Assembly (NCBI GenBank): GCA_022758935.1
Contig: JAEMQG010000144.1
Location: forward strand, 1-5,563
Direction of reading: 5' to 3'
DNA length: 5,563 bases
DNA from: Candidatus Nitrosopumilus sp.
GTDB taxonomy: Archaea; Thermoproteota; Nitrososphaeria; Nitrososphaerales; Nitrosopumilaceae
Shown: in pieces, positions 1 to 4,962 of the stretch
Layout of the letters: each line of letters begins with the position of its first letter
Numbering within the stretch: the stretch's first letter is position 1
The notes under the pieces: model-generated
Told to the model about the DNA's origin: nothing
The model's database searches: none
Seen by the model: the letters and a program-made list of their open reading frames with translations, nothing else
Program-made: the position numbers and the translations under genes

Positions 1-146
1 AGTTTATCACGCAACTCTGTGGTTTCGGTTAACATATTGAACACCTCCAAACTCGCACCCACTATGCTTGTAGCCAATGAATTACTAAATAAATAAGGCC
101 TGCTTCTTTGTCGTAATAATTCAATAATTTCTTTTTCTAAATCCAT
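1..146 (-). pseudogene. kbl: 5'-truncated glycine C-acetyltransferase (2-amino-3-ketobutyrate CoA ligase) fragment, runs off left edge
   Basis: Read on the minus strand from the ATG at 146, the frame gives [18 protein letters not shown], continuing [14 protein letters not shown] and ending in TTELRDKL at the window edge. I recognise this as the segment around residues 255-305 of Kbl (E. coli has [15 protein letters not shown]), a PLP enzyme of the alpha-oxoamine synthase family that joins glycine and acetyl-CoA or cleaves 2-amino-3-ketobutyrate in threonine breakdown. Kbl is usually about 395 residues, so some 250 residues, including the PLP-binding lysine in the TLGKA motif, should lie upstream (above 146). 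Instead the frame meets a stop about 45 bases upstream and none of the upstream frames resembles Kbl. The simplest reading is a gene remnant cut by deletion or rearrangement, with homology starting near the KEIIELL segment. A short expressed C-terminal-domain protein or an assembly join cannot be excluded. The 3' part is outside the window. Confidence 0.78.
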
Positions 147-181
147 GCTAAATCTTAATACAATTAGAATAAAGCCCAAAG

Positions 182-192
182 AAAAAAATTAG
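182..192 (-). terminator. Oligo-T transcription stop downstream of small zinc-finger gene
   Basis: On the minus strand the sequence reads CTAATTTTTTTC, with seven consecutive T, about 20 bases after the stop of the 43-residue zinc-finger gene. Archaeal RNA polymerases terminate at such T-runs without needing a hairpin. It would separate that gene from the kbl fragment. Runs of this length also occur by chance in AT-rich DNA. Confidence 0.4.
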
Positions 193-207
193 GGTAAGAT
201 CAAAAAG

Positions 208-339
208 TTAGAAATTTAGTACTATTTTTTGCGAATTGTGCTTTGATATCTTTTTATGAATTTCCACATATGATTGCTCTTTGAATGTCAGGTTACACCG
301 ATAACATTTCCAGATTGTCACAGTCAGCACGTCTTCCAT
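208..339 (-). CDS. Single C2H2 zinc-finger small protein (43 aa)
   Basis: The frame starts at the ATG at 339, four codons after an in-frame TAG at the 5' side, so it is the only ATG start. The 43-residue product contains WKCYRCNLTF followed by EQSYVEIHKKISKH. The zinc ligands are C12, C15, H28 and H34 (C-X2-C-X12-H-X5-H), with the Phe at position 19 fitting the usual hydrophobic core of a classical C2H2 finger. Such one-finger proteins are common in ammonia-oxidising archaea, where they are thought to bind DNA or protein, but none of this type has a role I can name. No Shine-Dalgarno site is visible; an A/T box lies 30 bases upstream. The gene points toward the kbl remnant and away from the weak ORF at 477. 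The exact spacing of all four ligands makes a chance frame unlikely despite the short length. Confidence 0.75.
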   Translation of the reverse strand: MEDVLTVTIWKCYRCNLTFKEQSYVEIHKKISKHNSQKIVLNF

Positions 340-369
340 TGGTGAATTTATCTATTATAGTTCAGTATG

Positions 370-375
370 TTTAAA
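370..375 (-). promoter_or_regulatory. Probable TATA box for the 43-aa zinc-finger gene
   Basis: The minus strand has TTTAAAC preceded by a T-rich run, centred about 33 bases before the ATG at 339. This predicts a transcript with a leader of only about 6 bases. A second A/T stretch (CTATAATAG) is nearer but too close to the start for a TATA box. Confidence 0.35.
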
Positions 376-394
376 AAAAACACACAGTATAATT

Positions 395-403
395 CTTTTA
401 AGA
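395..403 (+). promoter_or_regulatory. Possible TATA box (CTTTTAAGA) ahead of the 477-662 frame
   Basis: An A/T element centred near 399 would place transcription start near 425, about 50 bases before the ATG at 477. It lies back to back with the minus-strand box at 370-375, so the region may be a divergent promoter. Evidence is composition and position only. Confidence 0.25.
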
Positions 404-476
404 TAAGAAAAAACTATCTAATATCAACGGCGCGCAAATACTCGCGACAACTCTAGATCTAGTACTTATTACTGGA

Positions 477-662
477 ATGAGTGCTCCAGCATTTGTAGGT
501 TCACTAATGGTTCAAGGATCAGATTCAGGAACTACAGTTAGCACGATTCAACGAGGATGGAACAGTAGAAAAGAAGATGCCCGAAGAGGGATAAATCAGA
601 AAATTAAATTCGAGCACTTGAAAAAGCAGTTAAAAATTAGATCAAAATCAAAAATATCTTAA
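477..662 (+). CDS. Hypothetical 61-aa basic protein, possibly a gene remnant
   Basis: I do not recognise this protein. It begins MSAPAFVGSLMVQGSDSG, then has a polar middle (TTVSTIQRGW), and ends in a very basic tail rich in Lys and Arg (residues about 30-61). The same frame stays open upstream to 402 and encodes a hydrophobic run, ILATTLDLVLITG, directly before the ATG, which together with AFVGSLMV would form a plausible membrane segment. That upstream part has no ATG, GTG or TTG codon, so either translation starts at 477 and cuts the segment in half, or this is the tail of a longer gene that lost its start. The DNA at about 429-446 is locally richer in G+C, with CGCG steps, than its surroundings. 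There is no convincing ribosome binding site. It converges on the cupin gene 67 bases away. Coding status is uncertain. Confidence 0.35.
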   Translation: MSAPAFVGSLMVQGSDSGTTVSTIQRGWNSRKEDARRGINQKIKFEHLKKQLKIRSKSKIS

Positions 663-729
663 ATTTTCCAATACAACATCATGCTAAATTCTAAACTCTC
701 TTTGATTTCATAACAAAATAATAATGTGA

Positions 730-1164
730 TTAAGGGTGTTTCCAATGGTTTACATTCTCTAAGAAAATCTGACCATATTTTTTAGCAATTGTATATTCAG
801 CGTCCCATGTTACCTTACCTTTCATCAATAACAGACTCACTTCATAAAAATAATTTTCCAGGGTTGGGGGGCTGATAGCTAGAAACTCTCCTCCACCATC
901 CCCCGCACTGAATTTGTGAGCCATTCCTTTTGGAACTACCATAGTATCACCTGCAATTGCATCAACATCCTTGTTTCCAATTAGAAATTTGTAATTTCCC
1001 TTGAGTATATGAAAACTTTCAGTATTATTAGGGTGAATATGCAATGCGGGACCAACATTGGGTGGATGTACAAAGTGAATTATTGTATAAGAACCATCAG
1101 TTTCGGCAGTAGGCACTTTGACAGTCATCTTTGTTCCATGAAAATCTAGTGTTACATTTTTCAT
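730..1164 (-). CDS. Single-domain cupin protein (144 aa)
   Basis: This is a small beta-barrel cupin. Motif 1 reads GPALHIHPNNTESFHILKG (residues 38-56), giving metal ligands H42, H44 and E49. Motif 2 spans G72 to H83 (G-X5-P-K-G-X2-H), giving the fourth ligand H83; the Asn often found three to four residues later is not present (F85, S86, A87). All four metal ligands are kept, so it should bind a divalent metal and could be a dioxygenase, isomerase or simple binding protein; the overall look is of the quercetin-dioxygenase-like cupins, but the substrate cannot be told. There is no signal peptide or membrane segment, so it is cytoplasmic. The ATG at 1164 is supported by an A/T box centred 26 bases upstream, which fits a leaderless transcript. 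It has no obvious partner gene, and its left neighbour converges on it. Confidence 0.9.
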   Translation of the reverse strand: MKNVTLDFHGTKMTVKVPTAETDGSYTIIHFVHPPNVGPALHIHPNNTESFHILKGNYKFLIGNKDVDAIAGDTMVVPKGMAHKFSAGDGGGEFLAISPPTLENYFYEVSLLLMKGKVTWDAEYTIAKKYGQIFLENVNHWKHP

Positions 1165-1423
1165 GAATTTATCGTGGACATATTAGTATTAAATCTAAAA
1201 GAATCTACCCAACTTTACCAAATATGCCACGTGAAATAAACATCTCCCACGGTGTCAATTTTCATGAATTATTCTGCAACATAAAATCTCAGACTCTTTT
1301 TACACATACAACCAGTAATGATCATTGAATCACTTTGAATTTGGAGTTTAATGCAATAATTTGTTTTATAATCTATTTTTGGTTTTATAAACTGGACTAA
1401 AATAACGCTAAATTATTTTACTA
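1165..1423. other. Intergenic region between cupin and 28-aa zinc-ribbon gene, no gene supported
   Basis: This AT-rich stretch carries the cupin promoter at its left end. Both strands were read in all frames; only tiny frames (16, 18 and 34 codons) occur, none with a recognisable motif. I see no tRNA, strong hairpin or repeat array. It could hide an untranslated RNA or a 3' UTR of the minus-strand microprotein gene, but nothing shows that directly. Confidence 0.5.
1187..1193 (-). promoter_or_regulatory. TATA box for the cupin gene
   Basis: The minus strand has TTTAATA within AGATTTAATACTAAT, centred about 26 bases before the ATG at 1164. That is the standard archaeal distance between TATA box and transcription start, so the mRNA would begin at or within a base or two of the start codon. 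No Shine-Dalgarno site is present, consistent with leaderless translation. Confidence 0.55.
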
Positions 1424-1510
1424 TTAGTATCGAATCTTACCACATTTTCTACAGGATAATGTTCCATTGTGGGCATATTCATGGTTACAAGAATTAGGTT
1501 CTACCATCAT
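1424..1510 (-). CDS. 28-aa zinc-ribbon-like microprotein
   Basis: The minus strand from the ATG at 1510 (a second ATG follows at 1507) encodes MMVEPNSCNHEYAHNGTL, then SCRKCGKIRY and a TAA stop. Ligand candidates are C8, H10, C20 and C23 (C-X-H-X9-C-X2-C), with H14 as a spare; the C-X2-C-G knuckle at the end is typical of zinc ribbons. Tiny proteins of this pattern occur in Nitrosopumilus-type archaea, though I cannot name a function. A TTTAATA box is centred 28 bases before the ATG, the same arrangement as in the cupin gene, and it favours this start over the longer open frame upstream (which has another C-X2-C and a hydrophobic run but no ATG). At 28 residues, the risk that it is a chance frame or the tail of a decayed gene remains real. 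Confidence 0.55.
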   Translation of the reverse strand: MMVEPNSCNHEYAHNGTLSCRKCGKIRY

Positions 1511-1534
1511 GTATGAAATCCATAAAAAATACAA

Positions 1535-1541
1535 TATTAAA
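1535..1541 (-). promoter_or_regulatory. TATA box for the 28-aa zinc-ribbon gene
   Basis: The minus strand reads TTTAATA, 24 bases from the ATG at 1510 and identical in sequence to the cupin box. The spacing predicts transcription starting at the A of the ATG. Its presence is the main non-coding support for this very small gene. Confidence 0.45.
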
Positions 1542-1638
1542 GAAGTACAATGTAAACATTGAGTTAATATACAAAATCAATTCACAGAATAACAATATTA
1601 AAAACACCCGTGTTTTAAAATTGATAATAAATATTGAG

Positions 1639-1646
1639 TTTAAATA
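1639..1646 (+). promoter_or_regulatory. TATA box for the tandem zinc-finger gene
   Basis: TTTAAATA on the plus strand is centred about 26 bases before the ATG at 1669, the expected distance for a leaderless archaeal transcript. A weak AGGA also sits 6-8 bases before the ATG, but on this model it would lie outside the mRNA. Confidence 0.55.
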
Positions 1647-1668
1647 GACATGATTTTAAAAGGACAGT

Positions 1669-1953
1669 ATGGGATTTTTCCATAACAAAAAAAATGATTG
1701 TATACAATGTGACACAAAGTTCAATAATCATGATGACTTGGTAAAGCATGTACGACATGAACATAAAAAAACGATTGTGATCTGTCAATACTGTAAAAAA
1801 GAATTCATTCATGAAAAAGATAGACTTCATCATGCCCGAGAGGAACACAAACACAAGTTAGATGAACGTTCACGAAAAGACTCGCATCCGGAAGACTATA
1901 AAACTCAAAGTAGAGTAGATGCATTTCGATCCAGATTTAGCGATAAACTCTAA
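1669..1953 (+). CDS. Tandem two-finger C2H2 zinc-finger protein (94 aa)
   Basis: Two classical fingers with identical spacing are visible. Finger 1 uses C11, C14, H27 and H32; finger 2 uses C39, C42, H55 and H60, both C-X2-C-X12-H-X4-H. Each has the aromatic at the usual core position (F18, F46) and a leucine before the first His (L24, L53). The linker HKKTIVIC is short. The tail after about residue 62 is highly charged (DERSRKDSHPEDYKTQ and onward), probably disordered, and may contact nucleic acid. C2H2 fingers usually bind DNA, RNA or protein; the target here is unknown. The start at 1669 is set by the TATA spacing, with an in-frame stop just upstream. It lies 120 bases ahead of pyrG on the same strand but pyrG appears to have its own promoter. 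The opposite-strand frame across this gene is a hydrophobic shadow. Confidence 0.85.
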   Translation: MGFFHNKKNDCIQCDTKFNNHDDLVKHVRHEHKKTIVICQYCKKEFIHEKDRLHHAREEHKHKLDERSRKDSHPEDYKTQSRVDAFRSRFSDKL

Positions 1954-2013
1954 TACATTGTAAAAAAACAAAATGAACAGTAAATTTTGAGACATCACGA
2001 TTGAATTGCAGAT

Positions 2014-2036
2014 CTTATATTTTTGGGGTTAAAATA
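2014..2036 (+). promoter_or_regulatory. Candidate promoter elements for pyrG
   Basis: Two A/T boxes precede pyrG: CTTATATTTT at 2014-2023 and TTAAAATA at 2029-2036, the latter preceded by GGGG/T-rich sequence that could act as a BRE. They predict starts near 2045 or 2060, so a leader of about 14-29 bases. GGATGA at 2055-2060 could serve as a poor, distant ribosome binding site for the GTG at 2074. Which box is used cannot be settled from sequence. Confidence 0.4.
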
Positions 2037-2073
2037 ACAAAACATACAAAAACCGGATGACCAGTTTCTTAAT

Positions 2074-3675
2074 GTGCAGACGAAGTTTATTTTTGTCACC
2101 GGCGGGGTTATGTCTGGACTGGGTAAAGGTGTGACCACATCATCTATTGCAAAGTTGTTACAATTAGCAGATCAAAAAGTATCTTGTATTAAAATAGATC
2201 CATATCTAAATTATGATGCCGGAACAATGAACCCCGTTGCTCATGGTGAGGTCTTTGTCACAGAAGATGGCGGTGAATGCGATATGGATATTGGCAACTA
2301 TGAGCGATTTCTAAATCAAAATATTCCAAAAAGCCATAACATTACTACTGCACAAGTCTATTCAGCAGTAATTGAATCTGAAAGAAAGGGAGAGTATCTG
2401 GGAGAATGTGTACAAATTATCCCTCACATCACGGATGAAATAAAAAACAGAATTAGAAAGATTGCCGAAGATGAAAATTTGGATTTTTTGATTGTGGAAT
2501 GCGGTGGCACAGTTGGAGATATTGAATCATTACCATTTTTAGAAGCTCTAAGACAGATGAGAGTTGAGGAGGGACCACAAAACGTAGTGTTTGTACATGT
2601 GACACTTGCGCCGTCATTGGATGTAGTGGGGGAGCAAAAAACAAAACCCACGCAACATAGTGCACAAGAATTAAGAAGAATTGGTATTCAACCAGATTTT
2701 TTAGCGGTTAGGTGTACGATGCCATTAGAAGAAAAAACAAAGATAAAAATTGCATTATTTACCAATGTTACTTCAAAAGACGTATTGTCTTGTCATGATG
2801 TAAAGTCCATTTTTCAAGTTCCGCAAATATTGTATGATCAGGGAATAATGGATTCATTGTTTACAAAATTTGGAAAAGTTGGAATGGTCAATGCATCAGC
2901 AAATTGGAATGAATGGAATAGAATTGTAGAGTCAATGAATAATCTTGAATACCCAAAAATAAAAATTGCGATGGTTGGAAAATATGTCACTCTTGCAGAT
3001 AGTTATGTTAGTGTCAATCATGCCTTGAAACATGCAGGTGCAAAATTAGGAAAATCTATCGAGATCGATTGGATTGATTCTGAATCAATTAATGATTTTA
3101 ATATTTTATCAAATTATGATGGAATTTTAGTTCCTGGTGGATTTGGAGCTAGAGGTTCCGAAGGAATTATAAAAACGGCAAATTATGCAAGAGAGAGAAA
3201 CATACCATATCTTGGAATATGTTTTGGATTTCAATTAGCAGCAGTCTCATTTGGAAGAAATGTTTTGAATCTCAAGGATGCAAATTCGACTGAGATTGAA
3301 CCAAATACTAAAAATCCAATTGTAGATTTACTCCCAGAACAAAAGGATGTGTTGGGCATGGGTGGATCATTAAGGCTAGGAGCAAACGATATCATGATAA
3401 AAACAAATACCATAACACACAAAATCTACAATGCAAATAAAATAAGTAAAAGACATAGACACAGATATGAGATCAACAAGCAATTCATTCCTGAATTTGA
3501 AAAACATGGGATGATATTTTCAGCTGAAAGCGACAATGGAAAACGTATGGAGGTATTAGAGATACCTGCACATAAATTCTATCTTGGAGTTCAATTTCAT
3601 CCAGAATTTAATAGTAGACCGGGGTATCCTGAACAGGTATTTTATGCATTTGTGATCGCCACATCTCAGAAGTAA
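2074..3675 (+). CDS. pyrG: CTP synthase (glutamine-hydrolysing), 533 aa
   Basis: PyrG converts UTP, ATP and glutamine to CTP in the last step of pyrimidine nucleotide synthesis; it works as a cytoplasmic tetramer. The N-terminal synthase domain (about 1-270) has the P-loop [10 protein letters not shown] (10-19, K18), the [14 protein letters not shown] segment (41-54), the [10 protein letters not shown] stretch (70-79) and [11 protein letters not shown] (142-152). The C-terminal class I glutamine amidotransferase domain (about 295-533) has the oxyanion region [11 protein letters not shown], nucleophile C383 in [11 protein letters not shown], and the remaining triad members H509 and E511 in [18 protein letters not shown] (459-468) is the conserved HRHRYE block. 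Length matches the family (about 530-545) and no key residue is missing. The start is the GTG at 2074, because [11 protein letters not shown] aligns with the family N-terminus; no in-frame ATG lies nearby. An ATG at 2072 overlaps it in another frame. The gene may be followed on the same transcript by the small four-cysteine gene. Confidence 0.98.
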   Translation: MQTKFIFVTGGVMSGLGKGVTTSSIAKLLQLADQKVSCIKIDPYLNYDAGTMNPVAHGEVFVTEDGGECDMDIGNYERFLNQNIPKSHNITTAQVYSAVIESERKGEYLGECVQIIPHITDEIKNRIRKIAEDENLDFLIVECGGTVGDIESLPFLEALRQMRVEEGPQNVVFVHVTLAPSLDVVGEQKTKPTQHSAQELRRIGIQPDFLAVRCTMPLEEKTKIKIALFTNVTSKDVLSCHDVKSIFQVPQILYDQGIMDSLFTKFGKVGMVNASANWNEWNRIVESMNNLEYPKIKIAMVGKYVTLADSYVSVNHALKHAGAKLGKSIEIDWIDSESINDFNILSNYDGILVPGGFGARGSEGIIKTANYARERNIPYLGICFGFQLAAVSFGRNVLNLKDANSTEIEPNTKNPIVDLLPEQKDVLGMGGSLRLGANDIMIKTNTITHKIYNANKISKRHRHRYEINKQFIPEFEKHGMIFSAESDNGKRMEVLEIPAHKFYLGVQFHPEFNSRPGYPEQVFYAFVIATSQK

Positions 3676-3681
3676 AAAAAC

Positions 3682-3686
3682 TTTTT
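3682..3686 (+). terminator. Weak T-run after pyrG
   Basis: A run of five T (AAAAAACTTTTTC) begins 7 bases after the pyrG stop. It is the only T-run before the next gene apart from another of five T at 3744-3748. Either could end some transcripts, but both are short, and read-through into the small downstream gene is possible. Confidence 0.25.
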
Positions 3687-3713
3687 CAAAAAATAAATTG
3701 GTTATTTCAAAGG

Positions 3714-3733
3714 TGTAACAAAATAATGTTACA
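3714..3733 (+). repeat. Small inverted repeat between pyrG and the four-cysteine gene
   Basis: TGTAAC and GTTACA form a perfect 6-bp stem around an 8-base A/T loop. The site lies 38 bases after pyrG and 28 bases before the next start codon. It could be a weak RNA hairpin or a dimeric protein-binding site, or chance; only its symmetry supports it. Confidence 0.3.
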
Positions 3734-3760
3734 GATGATCATATTTTTAAGATAAAAAAA

Positions 3761-3916
3761 ATGAAAAAAACATTGGCATTTTGTTTTGAATGTGGAAAGG
3801 AATATCAAAGAACAGTAAAAGGAGGTTGCTCTAATAATTGCTACGAGTTGGATCTTCAAAAAAGAGTAAAACGTGCATGTGACGAGGATACAACACATAC
3901 CAAAAAAATGTCGTGA
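3761..3916 (+). CDS. Small four-cysteine zinc-binding-like protein (51 aa)
   Basis: The frame from the ATG at 3761 encodes MKKTLAFCFECGKEYQR, then TVKGGCSNNCYELDLQ and a charged tail ending KKMS. C8, C11, C23 and C27 (C-X2-C-X11-C-X3-C) could hold one zinc ion as a zinc ribbon or treble-clef knuckle; CFECGKEY is a typical knuckle sequence. A fifth Cys (C40) and H46 lie in the tail. The tail contains a basic patch (QKRVKRAC) that could contact nucleic acid. I cannot assign a role. It starts 85 bases after pyrG on the same strand with no well-placed TATA box or Shine-Dalgarno site, so it may be expressed from pyrG read-through or a weak promoter. It ends 24 bases before the convergent NAD kinase gene. 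The minus-strand frame over the same bases is hydrophobic and looks like a shadow. Confidence 0.72.
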   Translation: MKKTLAFCFECGKEYQRTVKGGCSNNCYELDLQKRVKRACDEDTTHTKKMS

Positions 3917-3930
3917 AATTCTTACAACTG

Positions 3931-3935
3931 AAAAA
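3931..3935 (-). terminator. Short T-run after NAD kinase gene
   Basis: On the minus strand TTGAATTTTTCAG follows directly after the NAD kinase TAA. Five T is the minimum for an archaeal oligo-T stop. The site sits in the 24-base gap between two convergent genes, where a stop would be expected. Confidence 0.3.
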
Positions 3936-3940
3936 TTCAA

Positions 3941-4942
3941 TTATTCTATTTTGGTTATCTCGTAGATTTTCTGTCGCGCATCACGAATTGAAACTTTCTT
4001 TTTGACATAACCTTTTTTAAGTAAATTACTAAGTGCAAGTCTCACCGTCCTATCTGGAAGAAGAGTTTTATTCGCAAGATCTTTTTGTGTCAATGCACCC
4101 TCATATTCTAGCGTTTTGAGCAATAGTTTGGAACTAGGTGGCATACTGAGTAATTCCTCTGCAAGATGAACCTTCTTTGCAAGTGCAGATATCGCGGTAG
4201 AATCTTTTTTGAGTCTAATGATTTTTGCAGGCGGAAAAAACTGAGTACACTCAACCATGTTATTTACTTTGTATCTGTCAAGTCCATCAAGTACAACTTC
4301 ACAGTGTAATCTAGCTGATATGTCACTAATTTGAATAGAACTTGTGTTTGATACAATTATTGGCCTCCTTGTAATATCTAAAGAGTTTACAGAAATTATT
4401 TCAAATACCCCTGAATTTTGAAATAACATCGGTCCTCCTGCAGACATTGAATATGCAGAAGAACCAATTGGAGTTGATACGATAATTCCATCACTGTTAT
4501 CATGCCACACTTCTTCATCATTTACGCGTAATGAGTGCTCCATAAGCATTGCACTCTTGGATGAAAAAACTGCAACGTCATTCAATACAGGATATGCATT
4601 TTTCCCATCAATTTTAACAGCAATTCTTGGAACTTCCTCTATAGTATAATTTTGTTTTTTAAGAATTCTAACATAAGATGAAAACTCCTTAAGATCTACT
4701 TGTGCTAAAAATCCACTCGCCTCACCCTCACTTATTCCTAAAACAGGGAATATTGATTCAAAAGAACTATGAAAATAGTTTCTAACTCCTTTGTCTCCAC
4801 CAAGCACTATGATACAATCAGCATGTTTTATTTTTGATTTTGCATTAATTAGAAATGATTCTATTTCGGCATAATCTAGAATTTTTTTTATTGTCTTTGC
4901 AGCATTATCCGTTGTCCCAGAACCATAAATTCCTATCCGCAC
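3941..4942 (-). CDS. nadK: NAD kinase with C-terminal winged-helix domain (333 aa)
   Basis: The kinase phosphorylates NAD to NADP in the cytoplasm. Residues about 1-250 form the NAD kinase fold: start MRIGIYGSG, the variant motif IIVLGGDKG (44-52, D50 the catalytic-site Asp), the NE-type motif as VLNDVAV (N121, D122), the diagnostic DGIIVSTPIGSSAYSMSAGG (151-170), and VVLDGL near 217-221. The family motif is normally GGDG-T, so K51 and G52 are unusual. Residues about 268-333 (PPSSKLLLKTLEYEG, TQKDLANKTLL, PDRTVRLALSNLLKKGYVKK, then RDARQKIYEITK) look like a MarR/TrmB-type winged helix: helix, recognition helix, wing. Stand-alone NAD kinases are usually about 250-300 residues, so this is an added domain that may bind DNA or mediate contacts. 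The start is a GTG at 4942, with no in-frame ATG upstream. A PfkB-type kinase gene lies 39 bases upstream on the same strand, but an A/T box in the gap suggests an own promoter too. Confidence 0.9.
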   Translation of the reverse strand: MRIGIYGSGTTDNAAKTIKKILDYAEIESFLINAKSKIKHADCIIVLGGDKGVRNYFHSSFESIFPVLGISEGEASGFLAQVDLKEFSSYVRILKKQNYTIEEVPRIAVKIDGKNAYPVLNDVAVFSSKSAMLMEHSLRVNDEEVWHDNSDGIIVSTPIGSSAYSMSAGGPMLFQNSGVFEIISVNSLDITRRPIIVSNTSSIQISDISARLHCEVVLDGLDRYKVNNMVECTQFFPPAKIIRLKKDSTAISALAKKVHLAEELLSMPPSSKLLLKTLEYEGALTQKDLANKTLLPDRTVRLALSNLLKKGYVKKKVSIRDARQKIYEITKIE

Positions 4943-4962
4943 AAAGAGATGAAACTTTCTGC

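Noticed and set aside
453..462. Perfect 10-bp palindrome CTAGATCTAG in a locally G+C-richer patch
   Set aside because: It does not extend beyond 10 bases, has no second copy that I can see in the window, and falls inside an open frame, so chance is the best explanation.
663..729. Gap between the 477-662 frame and the cupin gene inspected for a tRNA, hairpin terminator or small gene
   Set aside because: Only short T-runs and very short frames are present, with no stable stem.
1224..1328. 34-codon plus-strand frame beginning MPREINISHGVNFHE
   Set aside because: It has no recognisable motif, no ribosome binding site, and only a loosely placed A/T box that is better explained as the cupin promoter on the other strand.
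1503..1560. Longer start for the 28-aa zinc-ribbon gene, adding an upstream C-X2-C and a hydrophobic run
   Set aside because: The extension has no ATG, and the A/T box at 1535-1541 would lie inside it; the shorter start fits the promoter spacing.
1615..1854. 79-codon minus-strand frame, hydrophobic and Met/Phe-rich
   Set aside because: It lies opposite the tandem zinc-finger gene. Its Met/His/Phe bias is the mirror of Lys/His/Asn codons on the plus strand, and the plus strand has perfect zinc-ligand spacing and a promoter.
2424..3422. Minus-strand frames of 63-75 codons inside pyrG
   Set aside because: They are antisense shadows of a fully conserved CTP synthase reading frame.
3707..3940. 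77-codon minus-strand frame next to the NAD kinase gene
   Set aside because: It overlaps the four-cysteine gene on the plus strand and has no conserved features; its hydrophobic Phe/Cys-rich makeup is what A-rich coding DNA gives when read backwards.
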